The notes beneath the pieces were generated by a model, which was not told where the DNA came from, searched no databases, and worked only from the letters and a program-made list of their open reading frames with translations. This document shows positions 20,923 to 30,848 of a DNA stretch of 64,000 bases, in pieces. Numbering within the stretch: position 1 is the first letter of the stretch; each line of letters starts with the position of its first letter. Source of the DNA: Ornithodoros turicata (lineage: Eukaryota; Arthropoda; Arachnida; Ixodida; Argasidae); contig NC_088201.1 in assembly GCF_037126465.1 (NCBI RefSeq), forward strand, positions 229,955,879-230,019,878, read 5' to 3'. The position numbers and the translations under genes were made by a program.

Positions 20923-22190
20923 TCACAATAACGATCGCAGTCTGATGGTGTCCAGAAATGTCAGAAGCGCTTTGAGCGCAGAGCGTTGCTGGGCTGGATT
21001 GGGCCAGGGACCAAGCAATTTCGATAGGGAGAAGGGGCGAGAGTCCAGCTGACGAAGAGACTCGGAGAGTGTGATTCGGGAGGGTTGGTAGTGAGGGCAA
21101 TGAAGAAGAATATGCTCCAGATCCTCAAGAGCACCACAGTGGCAGCAGGTGAGGGAGTCAATTTGTCTCAAGCGGTAACACCACTGAGCTGTAAAGGCCA
21201 CATCGAGGCGCATTCGGTGAATTAATGCAGCATATTGACGAGAGGTGTTTCGTGGCATACAGAAAGCGAGCGTTGGATCAACTCTGCTCAACATAGAGGG
21301 GGGAAGAATGTCGGTTGTCCGTTGGCGGGAAGCCAGGGGTGTCACTAGGCGTCGCAGCAGTGAACGGCGGTCTCCTCTCAGCAGAACAATACTGGTCCGT
21401 TTCCGATACGAGAGTGCTGCTTCTGTGGCGCTGTCGGCCTGCTCGTTCCCCACGACACCACAATGGGCTGGAACCCACTGGAGAACTAGCCTGTGGCCTG
21501 CTGCGTAGATAGTGTGGTAAGCCATTAACACATTTGTGACTAGGGGTGCGGGTGGGCCTCGTATGCCGGAATTTTCAATTGCTTGAAGTGCAGATTTGGA
21601 GTCTGTAAAGACTGCCCATTCCCGGGGTGTAAAATCAGCGATGTGTTGTAGAAAGTAAAGGATGGCATAGAGTTCCGTAGCTGTGGAGGAGGTTGGATGT
21701 GAAAGGCGTCTCCCGTGCACTACGCCTTCGGATGGTATGACGAATGCTGAGGCGGACTTGTTGTTTCGGGATGCGCCATCGGTATATGCCGCCGTAAACG
21801 TAGAAAACTGCTCGTCTACCAGAGCATGAAAATGGCTCGGAGGACTTGAGGGGGGACCTGATCTCTTCTTTCCAGAAGGTTTGGGAGGCGTACAAAAGTG
21901 GGCGGTACCGGTAGAGACCAGGGGGGCTTCCGGCGGTATAATGTCCTTAGTTAGGAAGCCAGTGAGAGTCTGGCGTGTTCTCTGCGCTACTCGATAGAAG
22001 TCGCTTTCAGGGCGGTATCGAATTTTCCTGAGGAGCGGGTGGCGGGGAATGTGAGCACGCAAGCGTAGGTAGTGCCGATCCGTTTCCCGTTCACGGAGAA
22101 CCTCAATTGGGAGCTCACCAGCTTCAGCCAGTACTTGCCGTGTTTCAGCCGTTCTTGGAACTCCGAGGCATCGACGAAGGCTTCGAGAAA
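20923..22190 (-). pseudogene. RNase H domain and C-terminus of the same LINE
   Basis: After the frameshift near 22190 the frame is open to 20923. RNase H motifs appear in order: AAYTDGASRNNKSASAF (first Asp), SSTATELYAILYFLQHI (Glu), WAVFTDSKSALQAIE (Asp), LQWVPAHCGVVGNEQADSAT (His and last Asp). All four catalytic carboxylates are present. A C-terminal CCHCGALEDLEHILLHCPHY segment fits the CCHC/CHC cluster common at the end of such ORFs. Confidence 0.9.
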
Positions 22191-23060
22191 CAGGGACCGA
22201 AGTGTATTTAATGAAGTTGTTGATATCCTGTGCATAACAGGAAGGCTGTAAAGCACAGTCGCCCTCACCAATGCCGCGTGAACCGCGAGCCGGGAACGCT
22301 GATCACAGCCCCATCCTGAGCCAGAAAGATGTTGAATTGCGGGGAGCCATCGCTGCACTTTAGTTTCAAGGTGTTTAATGTGGCGAGCCCAGCGCAAGCC
22401 CGAGTCGATTACCACGCCAAGGAAGCGGTGAAAGCGTACCGGTTGAAGCTTCTTTGTACCAAGCCAAAGGGGGAAATTGTCCATAGCTTTGCGCGTGAAA
22501 GGGAGCTCGACACACTTTTCGGGTGAAAGGTCCATCCCAAGGTGCGTGAGGTACGTATGAATATTGTTTAAAGCGAGCTGCAGGCGGCGCTGGAGAGCTG
22601 GGCGTGATTTTCCCAATGTCCAAATGGCGACGTCATCTGCATACACGGAAAACGACACTTTGCGGGGAATTACTGATTGTAGGCCGGTCATCACCACGTT
22701 AAAGAGTGTCGGGCTGAGAATGCTTCCTTGGGGGACTCCTTGAGGAACAGGATGCTGAAGGCTTTGGCCTTGGGACGTACGGACAGCGACAGTTCGGTCC
22801 GTAAGGAAGTCTTGAAGCCAGACGAAGAGCCGACCGGACACCCCAAAGGAGCGCAAGGCGTGGAGCACACAAATGTGCGAGACGGTATCATATGCGCGCT
22901 TGATGTCGAGGAAAACCGAACGGACGATCCGTCGATTGGCACGAGCATGTTGAACTGTAGAGACTAGGTCGAGAACTCGATCCATGGAGCTTCGGTGGCG
23001 ACGGGCGGGTAGCGTGCACATAGTGTCCACGTCATCACTAGAGTGGTAAAAAGGTCTCAA
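21987..23060 (-). pseudogene. RT domain of RNase H-bearing LINE
   Basis: Reads RRHRSSMDRVLDLVSTVQ, then SVFLDIKRAYDTVSH (catalytic Asp), PQGVPQGSILSPTLFNVVM, FSVYADDVAIWT (YADD intact) and FHRFLGVVIDSGLRWARHI (the FLGVxxD box). The true frame shifts near 22190: beyond it the other minus-strand frame reads RSLRRCLGVPRTAETRQVLA and continues into the RNase H part. The first about 12 codons at the 5' side do not resemble RT. The copy is inactive as written. Confidence 0.88.
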
Positions 23061-23099
23061 CTGCTCGGGTAGTCACGAGGGTGAGAGGTAGCGGTCCCG

Positions 23100-24548
23100 G
23101 CTTTTTCGGACGCCCTACTTAGTCGCTACCAGGGCCCGGAACCGTTATTTTTTGGCGTTCGGTTCAAGTTCCAGTTCAGGGTTATCGGTTCGGTTGGGGT
23201 TCGGATTCAGCGCAACCAAAATAACGGTTTGAAGCGATACGAATCGCTTGGAACCGGTTAATGTGTGCGGTGCTAATCAGTGCACAGCATGTGAGAGGTA
23301 ATAATAACTTCCGGCGATGGCTTGCTCCTCCTTTGTTCTTCTTACTGCCTCGCCCATTTATAAACAAACAAAAAAAGAAGAGGAAAGCGATCAAGTGGCA
23401 GATAGGAGTCATAGAACTCCCATAAAAACTAGACTGCCTCCCATCTCAACGTGGGAGCCGCCATCATCGATACGGTAGGCCTAGCGTCTCACGAACGCTG
23501 TCTCCTACGAGTTCCATGCGCCGTTCTTTCGTGTCGCAGCACAAGGTTTAAACCGCACAATGCTCATTCCCTACGGAATCAAAGCGCACAGGTGATGGCA
23601 GACAAAACAAACACACTTGGCACACGGCATAGCGCACGGAGCGCAGCGGAAGCGACATGCATTGGATTGGATACCATTGCGGCGAACGCACCTGGCCTTC
23701 ACACGTGGAAAGGCTGTGGCAAATCCGGCCGAATCCAAAATATCGATCATGGCGCCTCCCTTCCTTGGACATTGGGAGAGTGTATTGCCCTCGTACAACT
23801 CCTTTGCTCTCTCTCATCACTCTATCTCCCAGCTTTTCTTCTAGCCTCTCCTTATGATAGGAGCATCCGAGAGTCCCATACGCAGGCCGGCAGATTGCTC
23901 CCCGTTGAAATAGGGGCCGAAATTGCCACTGTGTTTCCTTCCTTCATGCTCTACACCACACGCCAACCTCTTTTCCGTGGTCGGGAGAGGCCTGCGTTCC
24001 TTGTGGATGTCACTGTGAACTGTTAAAATTTACTTCGCCTTCACACTGCGGCGCTGAGTGAAAGCAAGTAGCCGAGGCAACAATGCAAAGTATAGCGCGG
24101 TCGTGTAGCACATCTTTTTATTTTTTATTCTTTTACACCTGGAGTCACAAAAATGTACAGGGACTTCGTGAACGTTTTGGAGGTGATCCTGTAGGGGGTG
24201 CATGGACTCACCACTTCTTGGTTTATCAATTTGTCCGCTCTGTGTATTCGGCAACATTCCCAGCGAGGCAGGGATCTGGTACGCTGCAATCGTTTGCGAA
24301 GGTATAGGCATTTTTACCGTCTGGCGAAACCGATAACCCCATCATATTTTTTTTCGGTTCATTTCTGGTTCATTCAAGGGGAGAGAAAAAGTACGATTCG
24401 GTTCGGTTCGGCAGCAAATAACGCTTTCTTGCGTTTTTCTGTTACGGTTCAGTTCGAGTTTCGACCACTGGTCGCTACACTCCTCTGTAGATGGCACTAA
24501 GAATTGTGTGCTTATCGCATTATTAAGACGGGTATTTCCAACATGCAG
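23100..24548. other. No recognisable gene; GGTTCG-rich stretches
   Basis: GGTTCGGTT-like low-complexity stretches occur at about 23155-23260 and 24350-24440. Open frames on both strands near 23450-24030 carry no motif. This is 5' of the first recognised caspase exon; the missing upstream caspase exons were not found here. Confidence 0.4.
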
Positions 24549-24678
24549 GAAGGAGCGGGAACCCAAAAGGATATTGAGATGATACGAGACGTGTTTCACA
24601 GAACCCTTGGCTTTGTCGATCCGCCGGACAACCCTAAAGGATCATCGCACACAGATATTGCATGCCGCTTTCAAACAT
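24549..24678 (+). CDS. Caspase-family gene, exon A (start of p20 region)
   Basis: Acceptor ACATGCAG at 24548; donor GTGAGA after 24678; phase 0 in, phase 1 out. It encodes EGAGTQKDIEMIRDVFHRTL then GFVDPPDNPKGSSHTDIACR and FQT. This is the caspase segment R-x-G-T-x2-D-x4-L-x2-vF-x-x-LGF at the start of the catalytic p20 fold. The Arg that normally stands two residues before GT, which binds the substrate Asp, is Gly here (GAGT). At least one upstream exon (first strand and any prodomain) is required and was not located. The intron to exon B is 116 bp. Family assignment is strong; the loss of the pocket Arg suggests no normal protease activity. Confidence 0.82.
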
Positions 24679-24794
24679 GTGAGACATGATTTGTTTCTCT
24701 GACTCAATGCAATGCAATTTTTATTCAGTAATGGCCGACGGCCATTTTACAATGCACAACTCAAGGTAATTCAATCTTCTTTCTTACCGACCAG

Positions 24795-24973
24795 TGGCGC
24801 GCACGGACGATTCACGCTCAGAATGCTTCGCCTGCTTCGTGTTGGGTCAGAAGGCGAAAGATATCTCCTCATGCAACGATGTCCAACAAATTATAAAAGG
24901 AAAGATCTACCCTCATTTCAACAGTAAGGCTTGCGAGTGGCTTTCTGGCAAACCCAAACTATTCTTCTTCCAG
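24795..24973 (+). CDS. Caspase-family gene, exon B (p20, catalytic His region)
   Basis: Acceptor TTACCGACCAG, donor CAG|GTAAGC; enters in phase 1, leaves in phase 0. It encodes ARTDDSRSECFACFVLGQKA, KDISSCNDVQQIIKGKIYPH, FNSKACEWLSGKPKLFFFQ. The match is to S-x-CFxCxxLSHGxxG...F...C-x-x-LxGKPKLFFiQ. GKPKLFFFQ is nearly diagnostic for caspases. The SHG tripeptide that carries the catalytic His reads GQK here, so the His is replaced. The exon ends exactly before the position of the catalytic A-C-x-G motif, which must come from the next exon. Confidence 0.88.
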
Positions 24974-25374
24974 GTAAGCTATTAACGTTTTGATAGAAAA
25001 ATGAACCCAAGTACCTGCAATTTTTGCATCACCAGAAGTGTTTTGCGCTTCGTAGCGCGGTCGCACCGTTTCAACACCAGAGGCGCGAAGGTCACCTGAA
25101 CACGCCGTTCGTTAGTGTTATTTTTTTCTAGTTGGTGAGTTCCAAACGTCACGTGGCGGTACCCGAGATCCATTTCGGTATGCCGGGATTTCAAAGAAGC
25201 GTTGCAATTGGCCGTCTTTCTTGAGCTCGTGACAGGCCACAGGGAAGATATGCGTTTATCTCGCTGTGAGGAATAACTCAAAGATGACCATTGAGTCCCA
25301 CATTTGTAGATAACAGCATTTATCTCTGGATCCCGGTTTTTCTCGCGTATTCTCAGTGTATTTCTCATATATTC

Positions 25375-25455
25375 TACTGTACTATGAAAAGTATTTACTG
25401 TGTATTTATTTCTTATTTCTTTATTTTTATTTTTATTATTTATTTATTTACAATG
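25375..25455. repeat. TTTA-rich low-complexity tract
   Basis: TTTATTTTTATTTTTATTAT followed by TTATTTATTTA. A hairpin made of GAAAAGTACTG and CAGTACTTTTC arms follows at 25484-25521. Confidence 0.7.
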
Positions 25456-25708
25456 AATTTATATGCACTATAAAAAGTATTGATGAAAAGTACTGGAAGC
25501 GGTAGCTTTCAGTACTTTTCATAACAGGGAATACATAGAATACAGATAAAAAATGGCATGATAACGGCGAAGCTGAATTCTACTGCGAATGCATTATTGG
25601 GCCGGCTCCCGCGAAATTTCTGCACTCAGCGCCGGAAACTTGCCTGGGACGATAGATGGTGCAAAGGTAGACGCTTCCCCTTTCCTATATACAGTTCGGG
25701 CTCGGAAG

Positions 25709-26125
25709 TAGAGGTGCACGCCGCCGCCGAGTGCATAAGCTTCGCCGCCGCCGCCGGTGCAGAGGGATCAGCGCGGCGCCGCCGCCGATAATGGAAGAGC
25801 TGGCCGTGGCAAGAGCCTGTGCAAGAGACAGTACACGTCCTTTGTACTGGTTAAATCGCAAATATAACTCTGCTTTTTCCCACAGTCGTCCATTCAGAGC
25901 ATGCTGGCAATTTGTACTTAAAAGCTTCGAAACTTAGTGCTTGAAAGACTATAATACGACGGCATCGTGTTCACGCCGCACTTTTACATGACACTTCCAG
26001 AAGCGGGACGGGGGCGCAGAAGCGTCACGCGATAGAAGCAGATTGGCACGGCGGCGGCGCCACCGCCGACACAAAAACGGGAGATTCGCCGCCGCCGACA
26101 AAATTGCCCTCGGCGAACACCTCTA
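25709..26125. mobile_element. hAT-type non-autonomous element, 417 bp, 8-bp duplication
   Basis: Flanked by the 8-bp direct repeat CTCGGAAG (25701-25708 and 26126-26133). The ends are inverted: TAGAGGTGCACGCCG on the left and, reverse complemented, TAGAGGTGTTCGCCG on the right. The interior is GCC/GCCG-rich. An 8-bp target duplication and a TAGAG-like start fit the hAT superfamily. There is no transposase. The right end plus the flanking host sequence also forms part of the satellite at 63 kb. Confidence 0.88.
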
Positions 26126-26640
26126 CTCGGAAGTAGCTTGAGAGGCCGTCGGCGGCTACGAGCGCGTACAGCGTAGTAAGGGCCAGTTCTCATTTCGCGA
26201 CGCTCACCGCGGCGTCGTGAGCGGGCGGCGGAAATAGACGCGCATTTCCGGAGTCGGGAGAGAAGAGACGTCGAGCCAAAAAAAAACTGCCATGCCGAGC
26301 TTCTTTCATGACGTCGGCGAGAGCTGCTGAGAACGACAGCTGGCGACCAATTAGGTGACGCAGAAAGGCCACGCCCCTTGATTTTTCATCTGCTTTGGAC
26401 GACGGAAGGCCACTGTGGTGGGAACATGAAAATTGTGTGCGCTGACGGGGCGGCGAAAATGCGCCTCTACTTCCCCCGCCCGCTCACGACGCCGCGTGAG
26501 AACTGGCCCTAAGGCTTAGCAGCGGCAGCGTTTCATCGGTGAAGCCATCATGAGAGAGCTGCGGGCATTGGAAAATGGCGTTCTAGTTAGGGCTTGTGGT
26601 TTGCGTCATTTTCTCTCAAGCTAAGTCGGGGGGTGTTTAT
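26126..26640 (+). repeat. Single copy of the 63-kb satellite unit, split by the MITE
   Basis: AAGTAGCTTGAGAGGCCGTC through TACAGCGTAGTAA, then after the MITE TAAGGCTTAGCAGCGGC through CATTTTCTCTCAAGCT. This is the same order as in the satellite at 62.9-64.0 kb. It has no TTAGG array, so it may be the ancestral or an escaped unit. Confidence 0.85.
26180..26509. mobile_element. PIF/Harbinger-type MITE, 330 bp, TAA duplication
   Basis: TAA direct repeats at 26177-26179 and 26510-26512 flank inverted ends starting GGGCCAGTTCTCA. Beyond that, both ends share CGCGGCGTCGTGAGCGGGCG, with a 15-bp extra segment on the left. The satellite at 63 kb contains the uninterrupted host sequence (GCGTAGTAAGGCTTAGCAG), so the insertion is certain. 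A TAA (TWA) duplication with GGGCC ends fits PIF/Harbinger. Confidence 0.9.
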
Positions 26641-26935
26641 CGATATTTATACGGTTCTGTAGAAATTGGGTTCTTCCGGCAGCGGTATTCTGCCCCAAAA
26701 ATAAATGCCTGAATGCGGGCATCTTTTTAGTTCCACGTGCACGTCTTACTGGCGCGGCCATGTTTTAACCAGCCTGACAAACGGTGACGAGGGTGAATCT
26801 ATATGTCGTCATTGCAAGCCAGAACAGTTCAAAGAGTACAAAGTTGAGATAGAACGCTAGGAAGTCAGTGATCGGCTTTTGGAACTGTTTGTGAATTCCG
26901 AATATTTCCAGGCGATAACGGACTTCAGAACCAGG
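26641..26935. other. No recognisable feature
   Basis: No open frame, repeat boundary or known motif seen. Confidence 0.35.
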
Positions 26936-27115
26936 ACATCCTGTTCCAGCTTCAGAACATCAGTTGTCTCACGTACAATCCGCGTCCGTGTCGACCCCGT
27001 CCTATGACTGTTTGTATGAGTGAGAAAATTTTAAGAGTGAAAGGGGGATGAGTGAGTGGGAGTGGCTTATGTGTCCCTTTAGATGACGCACCCTTGGAAC
27101 TCGCTTGAGAGGTAT

Positions 27116-27187
27116 GTTAGCTAAGTTCAATTGGTAGAGCCCTGGACCGGCAATCCAGAAGATGTGGGTTCGAGTCCTACAGCTGGC
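27116..27187 (+). tRNA. tRNA-like sequence, copy 1 (probable pseudogene/SINE head)
   Basis: 72 nt folding as a cloverleaf: acceptor GTTAGCT/AGCTGGC, D stem GTTC/GAGC, anticodon stem CTGGA/TCCAG with loop CCGGCAA, T stem GTGGG/CCTAC with TTCGAGT. Box B GGTTCGAGTCC is perfect; box A (TAGCTAAGTTCAATTGG) has an extra base. The nominal anticodon is GGC with C instead of T at position 33, which is abnormal for eukaryotic tRNA-Ala. It is therefore treated as a pseudogene or SINE-derived sequence. Confidence 0.6.
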
Positions 27188-27429
27188 TAACCTTTTCAGT
27201 GAGTTCCATGTTTCACCTTGAAGCTTTGTATGTATTTGTCCCTTCTATGTTGTTCCAGCCTCAGAACATCAGTTCTCTCATGTTCAACAGTTGCCGCTTG
27301 CATCGATCCCTGTTGTATGAATGTGTGTATGAGTGAGCACAAATGTAACAGTGAAAGGACGATAAGTGAGAGAGAGTGACTGGGTTGTCCCTTCAGATGA
27401 CGCACCCTTGGAAGTCGCTGAGAAGGCGC

Positions 27430-27501
27430 GTTAGCTTAGCTCAATTGGCAGAGCCCTGGAACGGCAATCCAGAAGATTTGGGTTCGAGTCCTACAGCTGA
27501 C
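27430..27501 (+). tRNA. tRNA-like sequence, copy 2 (probable pseudogene/SINE head)
   Basis: Same fold as copy 1, with box A TAGCTCAATTGG and box B GGTTCGAGTCC both intact. Anticodon loop ACGGCAA. It differs from copy 1 at several stem positions (GTTAGCT/AGCTGAC; TTGGG/CCTAC), which suggests drift rather than tRNA selection. Confidence 0.6.
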
Positions 27502-27628
27502 TAACCTTTTCAGTGACTTTAATCTTTCATCGTTGATTTCTTAGGTACTTTCAGGTTTTGTATGTATTTGTGCTTTCTGTGTGTTTCAGCCTCAGCATAT
27601 CATTTTCTAAAGTGCGCCTTGTCACCAC

Positions 27629-27752
27629 GTACAGGCATAGGTCGGCGCGATCGTGCTCGCGGCAGCCTTGCCAGTGCTTCGTGATCGCACTCATGATCGC
27701 GATCATCAGGCTTTGATAAGGCATTGCGATCATGATTGCGCCGACCTATGCG
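27629..27752. repeat. Small foldback, GCATAGGTCGGCGC ends
   Basis: GCATAGGTCGGCGCGATCGTG on the left answers CATGATTGCGCCGACCTATGC on the right; GATCGCGATCA-like words fill the centre. Likely a MITE of about 124 bp with no clear target duplication. Confidence 0.6.
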
Positions 27753-27906
27753 TCCAGGTGAACAGGAGCATTTGTTCCCAGATACCCAGTTCGCTGGAAC
27801 TAGTTCAACGCTGCCTGCTTCAAAAAACGCAACAATGCACAACTTTGACATCTGAAAAAAAAAAAAAAAAGAAGGAAAGAAACATGGGTAGCTTCTGCAT
27901 ACTTTG

Positions 27907-28155
27907 CACTCTTAAAAATGAACTTCACCGCATAGCACGCTCCTAGCCAACCATCATCTCGAATGATATCGTTATCTGCACTGATTTGTTGAAAACGGGA
28001 GACGTACGCCTTTTCTGTGACAATTATGAACAGCATAAGTGTCACAGAAAAGGCGTACGCCTCCCGTTTTCAACAAATCAGGGCAGATAACGATATCATT
28101 TGAAATTACGGTTGGCTACGATCGTGCTGTGCGGTGAAGTTCATTTTTAAGAGTG
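27907..28155. mobile_element. MITE family C, copy 1 (249-bp near-perfect foldback)
   Basis: The ends are CACTCTTAAAAATGAACTTC on the left and its complement on the right, and the whole element folds on itself (centre near 28031). TG dinucleotides flank both sides. The second copy at 35555-35803 is also exactly 249 bp. There is no coding capacity. The CACTC start and short duplication might point to a CACTA-type parent, but this is tentative. Confidence 0.88.
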
Positions 28156-28245
28156 TGCAGTGTTGTTGACTGCAGAGGAGATATCAGTCCGCGGGAATCA
28201 CCCTAGTGTGCAGATGCATAAGAGCACGATTTGTGAACCCAAATA

Positions 28246-28417
28246 CAGTGAACCCTCGTTATTATGACCATGGTCGTTCCCGAAGATTTTGGTCATAATG
28301 AGGAATTGTCATATTATTGGGGGGATTTGCAGAGGTTTCACTGCAGTGTTCCTCAGGAGTATGGTCGTAATGCGCGTATGTCAGATTATCGGGGGTCATA
28401 TTAACGAGGGTTCACTC
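28246..28417. mobile_element. pogo/Tigger-type MITE, 172 bp, TA-flanked
   Basis: TA|CAGTGAACCCTCGTTATTAT at the left and ATATTAACGAGGGTTCACTC|TA at the right. Ends of the form CAGTxxACCCTCGTTAT are typical of Tigger/pogo elements. A related, larger and more decayed element ends at 53057. Confidence 0.75.
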
Positions 28418-28419
28418 TA

Positions 28420-28687
28420 TAGAAGGAGTATTTGTTCTTCGCTACAGATTTTTTATTTAAAAACCATAAGGGCTATAGACATCTTGTTTTCACTTGCATC
28501 ATCTCTGGTCCGGTAGACGTTCTTGGCCGTCTCTTGCTCAACCGCCGAACGACTGTTTACCTAAAAATCGTTAATTAACTTTTTAATTATAAAAGCTACG
28601 AAGTTGTCCCAATGACGACTCCTGTTCCTTACCGTGACCTGATATCGTAGCCGTTTTCAGAACAAAAATCAGTTCGGTAGATCGTCC

Positions 28688-28721
<34 letters not shown>

Positions 28722-28800
28722 TGAAGGAACACCAGTTTTTCTTTATTTCGTTCAATGCACATTTTCGGGAATCCTTCCTTTTACTACTGACATAACGCAA
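28420..28800. repeat. Truncated copy of the CAGGGCGTC foldback family
   Basis: CTACAGATTTTTTATTTAAA, CATCTTGTTTTCACTTGCAT, TTATAAAAGCTACGAAGTTG and CCGTTTTCAGAACAAAAATC occur in the same order as in the left arm of 40369-41364. It carries an A-run of about 30 at 28690-28719 where related copies have short A-tracts. Confidence 0.7.
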
Positions 28801-29058
28801 TCATATTGTTTGTTTTACATTCTCAATATTTGTACCAGGTTTACAAACCTTTCATGTATACACAGGAGGAGTTACAACTTTGGTAACACATACATTAGCA
28901 TTAATCTATATCCTGAATTTAAGAATAATGCATAGGGTAAGGTGGGGCAAGATGAGACACGGGAGAAGGTGCGAGATTTTTTGCCCGACCCCATGCGCTT
29001 GAGGCTTTACTCATAAGTGGCTCTGTATAGACGAACAGATACCACCAGCCAAAAAATC

Positions 29059-29112
29059 CACGAGAAGGTTTTCCCGACGTTTCGGAGCCGACTTGACTCC
29101 TTCTTCAGGGAT
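29059..29112 (-). ncRNA. Hammerhead-ribozyme-like motif, fuller copy
   Basis: The minus strand reads CCCTGAAGAAGGAG, a loop, GGCTCCGAAACGTCGGG. CTGAAGA fits the core CUGANGA, GGAG/CTCC can form stem II, and GAAA follows. Penelope-like elements are known to carry such motifs. Cleavage competence cannot be judged by eye, since stem III is short or absent in this class. Confidence 0.55.
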
Positions 29113-29144
29113 GAACAAACTGGGCAGGAGCAGCTTCTTTTTTA

Positions 29145-30061
29145 CTGTAGGAGGCGAAATCGGGAACACTTGGGGGCGCTGATTGTGGATGACGTGTCGC
29201 AACCCGTTGACGTAAGCCGTAGGTAATGTCCCAATGTCCCAAGTTGCGACGCTCGCGACCATGTGATCGACTTTGATAACGCCAGTGTCATTGACCTAGA
29301 GACTAATCCGACAAGGAGATTCTTCTTGGAATCCTGGCATATCCAGCTAACCCCGGGAAACATCAACCGATCCATTGGGACATTACCTACGGCTCACGTC
29401 AACGTCCTCCGACACGTCATCACAGGTGTGGCATCCAGTGTATTGCTCCGTAGACGAAAGCGTGCTGGGCAAACGCAATGCATCCTGAACAGGCCCTGGT
29501 CGCACGTCACGGCAAACGTCAAGGCACACGTGACCTTAAAGATGGCGGTGCCCGTGATCGGCGTCCAAACCGTTTGTAAACAATGCGGTTGTTGTTTCCG
29601 TGCAACGTTATGGAGGTCTTTCGATCACGGTAACTATTTTTATCCGATAATATCGCAGCAAAACGCGCAGTTTTGCACATAAGGCCTCGTACTGTTGGCG
29701 ACTTCCAAAGAAGCGATGACGACCCTGTGTTAAGACTCACTGAGCCGATGCGATGTGCTTAAACTAAGGAGAAATTGGCTACCATGTTGCGGAATAAGCA
29801 CCGCATAGTTTACGTTAGTAAAATACGTCCATCTCTTGGCGTTATGACAGCGGAAATATGTCGGTAAGGGGCAAAATGACATGTAAACAAAGTCACGTGA
29901 CCGCAAAATGACGTTTTCTGTGACGTACGACGAGGACAAGATGGCAGTTTTGCCAAAAGCACCCGCTTGAGGGTAGTTACAACAATGGCGGGTTTGTGTC
30001 ACCTCTGTGCACATCATGCACAATCAGCGCCCCCAAGTGTTCCCGATTTCGCCTCCTACAG
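29145..30061. mobile_element. 917-bp foldback, CTGTAGGAGGCGAAATCGGG ends, TA-flanked
   Basis: The left end CTGTAGGAGGCGAAATCGGG, continuing through AACACTTGGGGGCGCTGATT, is repeated inverted at the right end; TA stands on both sides (29143-29144, 30062-30063). Joining the flanks restores the sequence found in the other arm at 32.24 kb (CTTCTTTAAAG...GCATGGAAA), which proves the nesting. Confidence 0.85.
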
Positions 30062-30848
30062 TATTAAAGCATGGAAAGAATGGAAATGATCGGAATAAAA
30101 TATGACGGGAGAAGTAGAAATTACGATTCTGAGCCCTGTGATACATATTCGCACAAAAAGTTTGAGCACAATCCTGGAGCGCGAGGGAGCCTTGAATCTC
30201 GCGGCAGAAATGCCCCCTCACTCGGCTGCCAGCCGCTGACGTCATATGGCCGCGCCGTCTTTTTCTTTCTTTTTTGCGATTTCTCCGGCGTCGCGGCGCT
30301 GCCAAGCCGACTGTGCGGGAAGCGTTGTTGTTCATCGGACGTCGTGGAAAGAGAAGGTTAAAAACGGAACAGACTCTTTAGGCGACACGTCTGCTCTTGG
30401 TAAGTGATGCTGTTAAGTGTAAACGAACACTTTGATTGAAATATAGTTCTTCTTTTTGGTTAAAAATGCATAGTCATGAAGACGCGGCGCAGTGACCAGT
30501 GTTTTCACTTGAAGAGGTCGTGGACCATCATGACTTCTCCGTGTTGTGGTCAACACTATGGGCTCTGAAACACATGGACACTGGCAGGCGAAAGAGCGGA
30601 CCGATTAATGCATAGCTGTGTAACATTGCGCTTACCAACTGATACCTGGAGTGCAACGTCTCCACAAGCACAACAACATGGATACCAAAATAAAGTCAGT
30701 AGAAATCATATCTGCTCGCGATCTGTGAGAAACCCCAAAACACATGGCCAAATACGCGTTTTCTTTTTTGAATGGTCATACCCAGAATACAACAATGGCA
30801 TATGGAATAAATCTCCAACTGACAGGATATTTAGTCGTATCATATATA

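Larger units (their letters stand above)
20816..23075 (-). mobile_element. 5'-truncated non-LTR retrotransposon with RT and RNase H
   Basis: Minus strand from about 23060 to a (GTT)n tail at 20816-20826. It has an RT with YADD and a C-terminal RNase H domain, as in the I/R1/LOA-type lineages. The apurinic endonuclease and the first RT motifs are absent: coding similarity fades upstream of RRHRSSMDRVLDLV, which indicates 5' truncation. The A/T-poor tail of (GTT)n repeats instead of poly(A) is a family character. A short copy of the same 3' end occurs at 47998-48044. Confidence 0.88.
26940..27600 (+). repeat. Tandem repeat, period about 313 bp, each unit with a tRNA-like core
   Basis: Two units and part of a third. 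GATGACGCACCCTTGGAA recurs 313 bp apart (about 27082 and 27395), and CAGCxTCAGAACATCAGTT near 26945 and 27255, with CAGCCTCAGCATATCATTTT starting the third at about 27588. Each full unit carries one 72-nt tRNA-like sequence. It could be a tandemly duplicated SINE with its flanks. Confidence 0.8.

Noticed and set aside
27116..27501. Functional tRNA-Ala genes
   Set aside because: Anticodon GGC with C33 is abnormal for eukaryotic tRNA-Ala; sequences sit in a tandem repeat and recur at 57.7 kb, so SINE or pseudogene is more likely.
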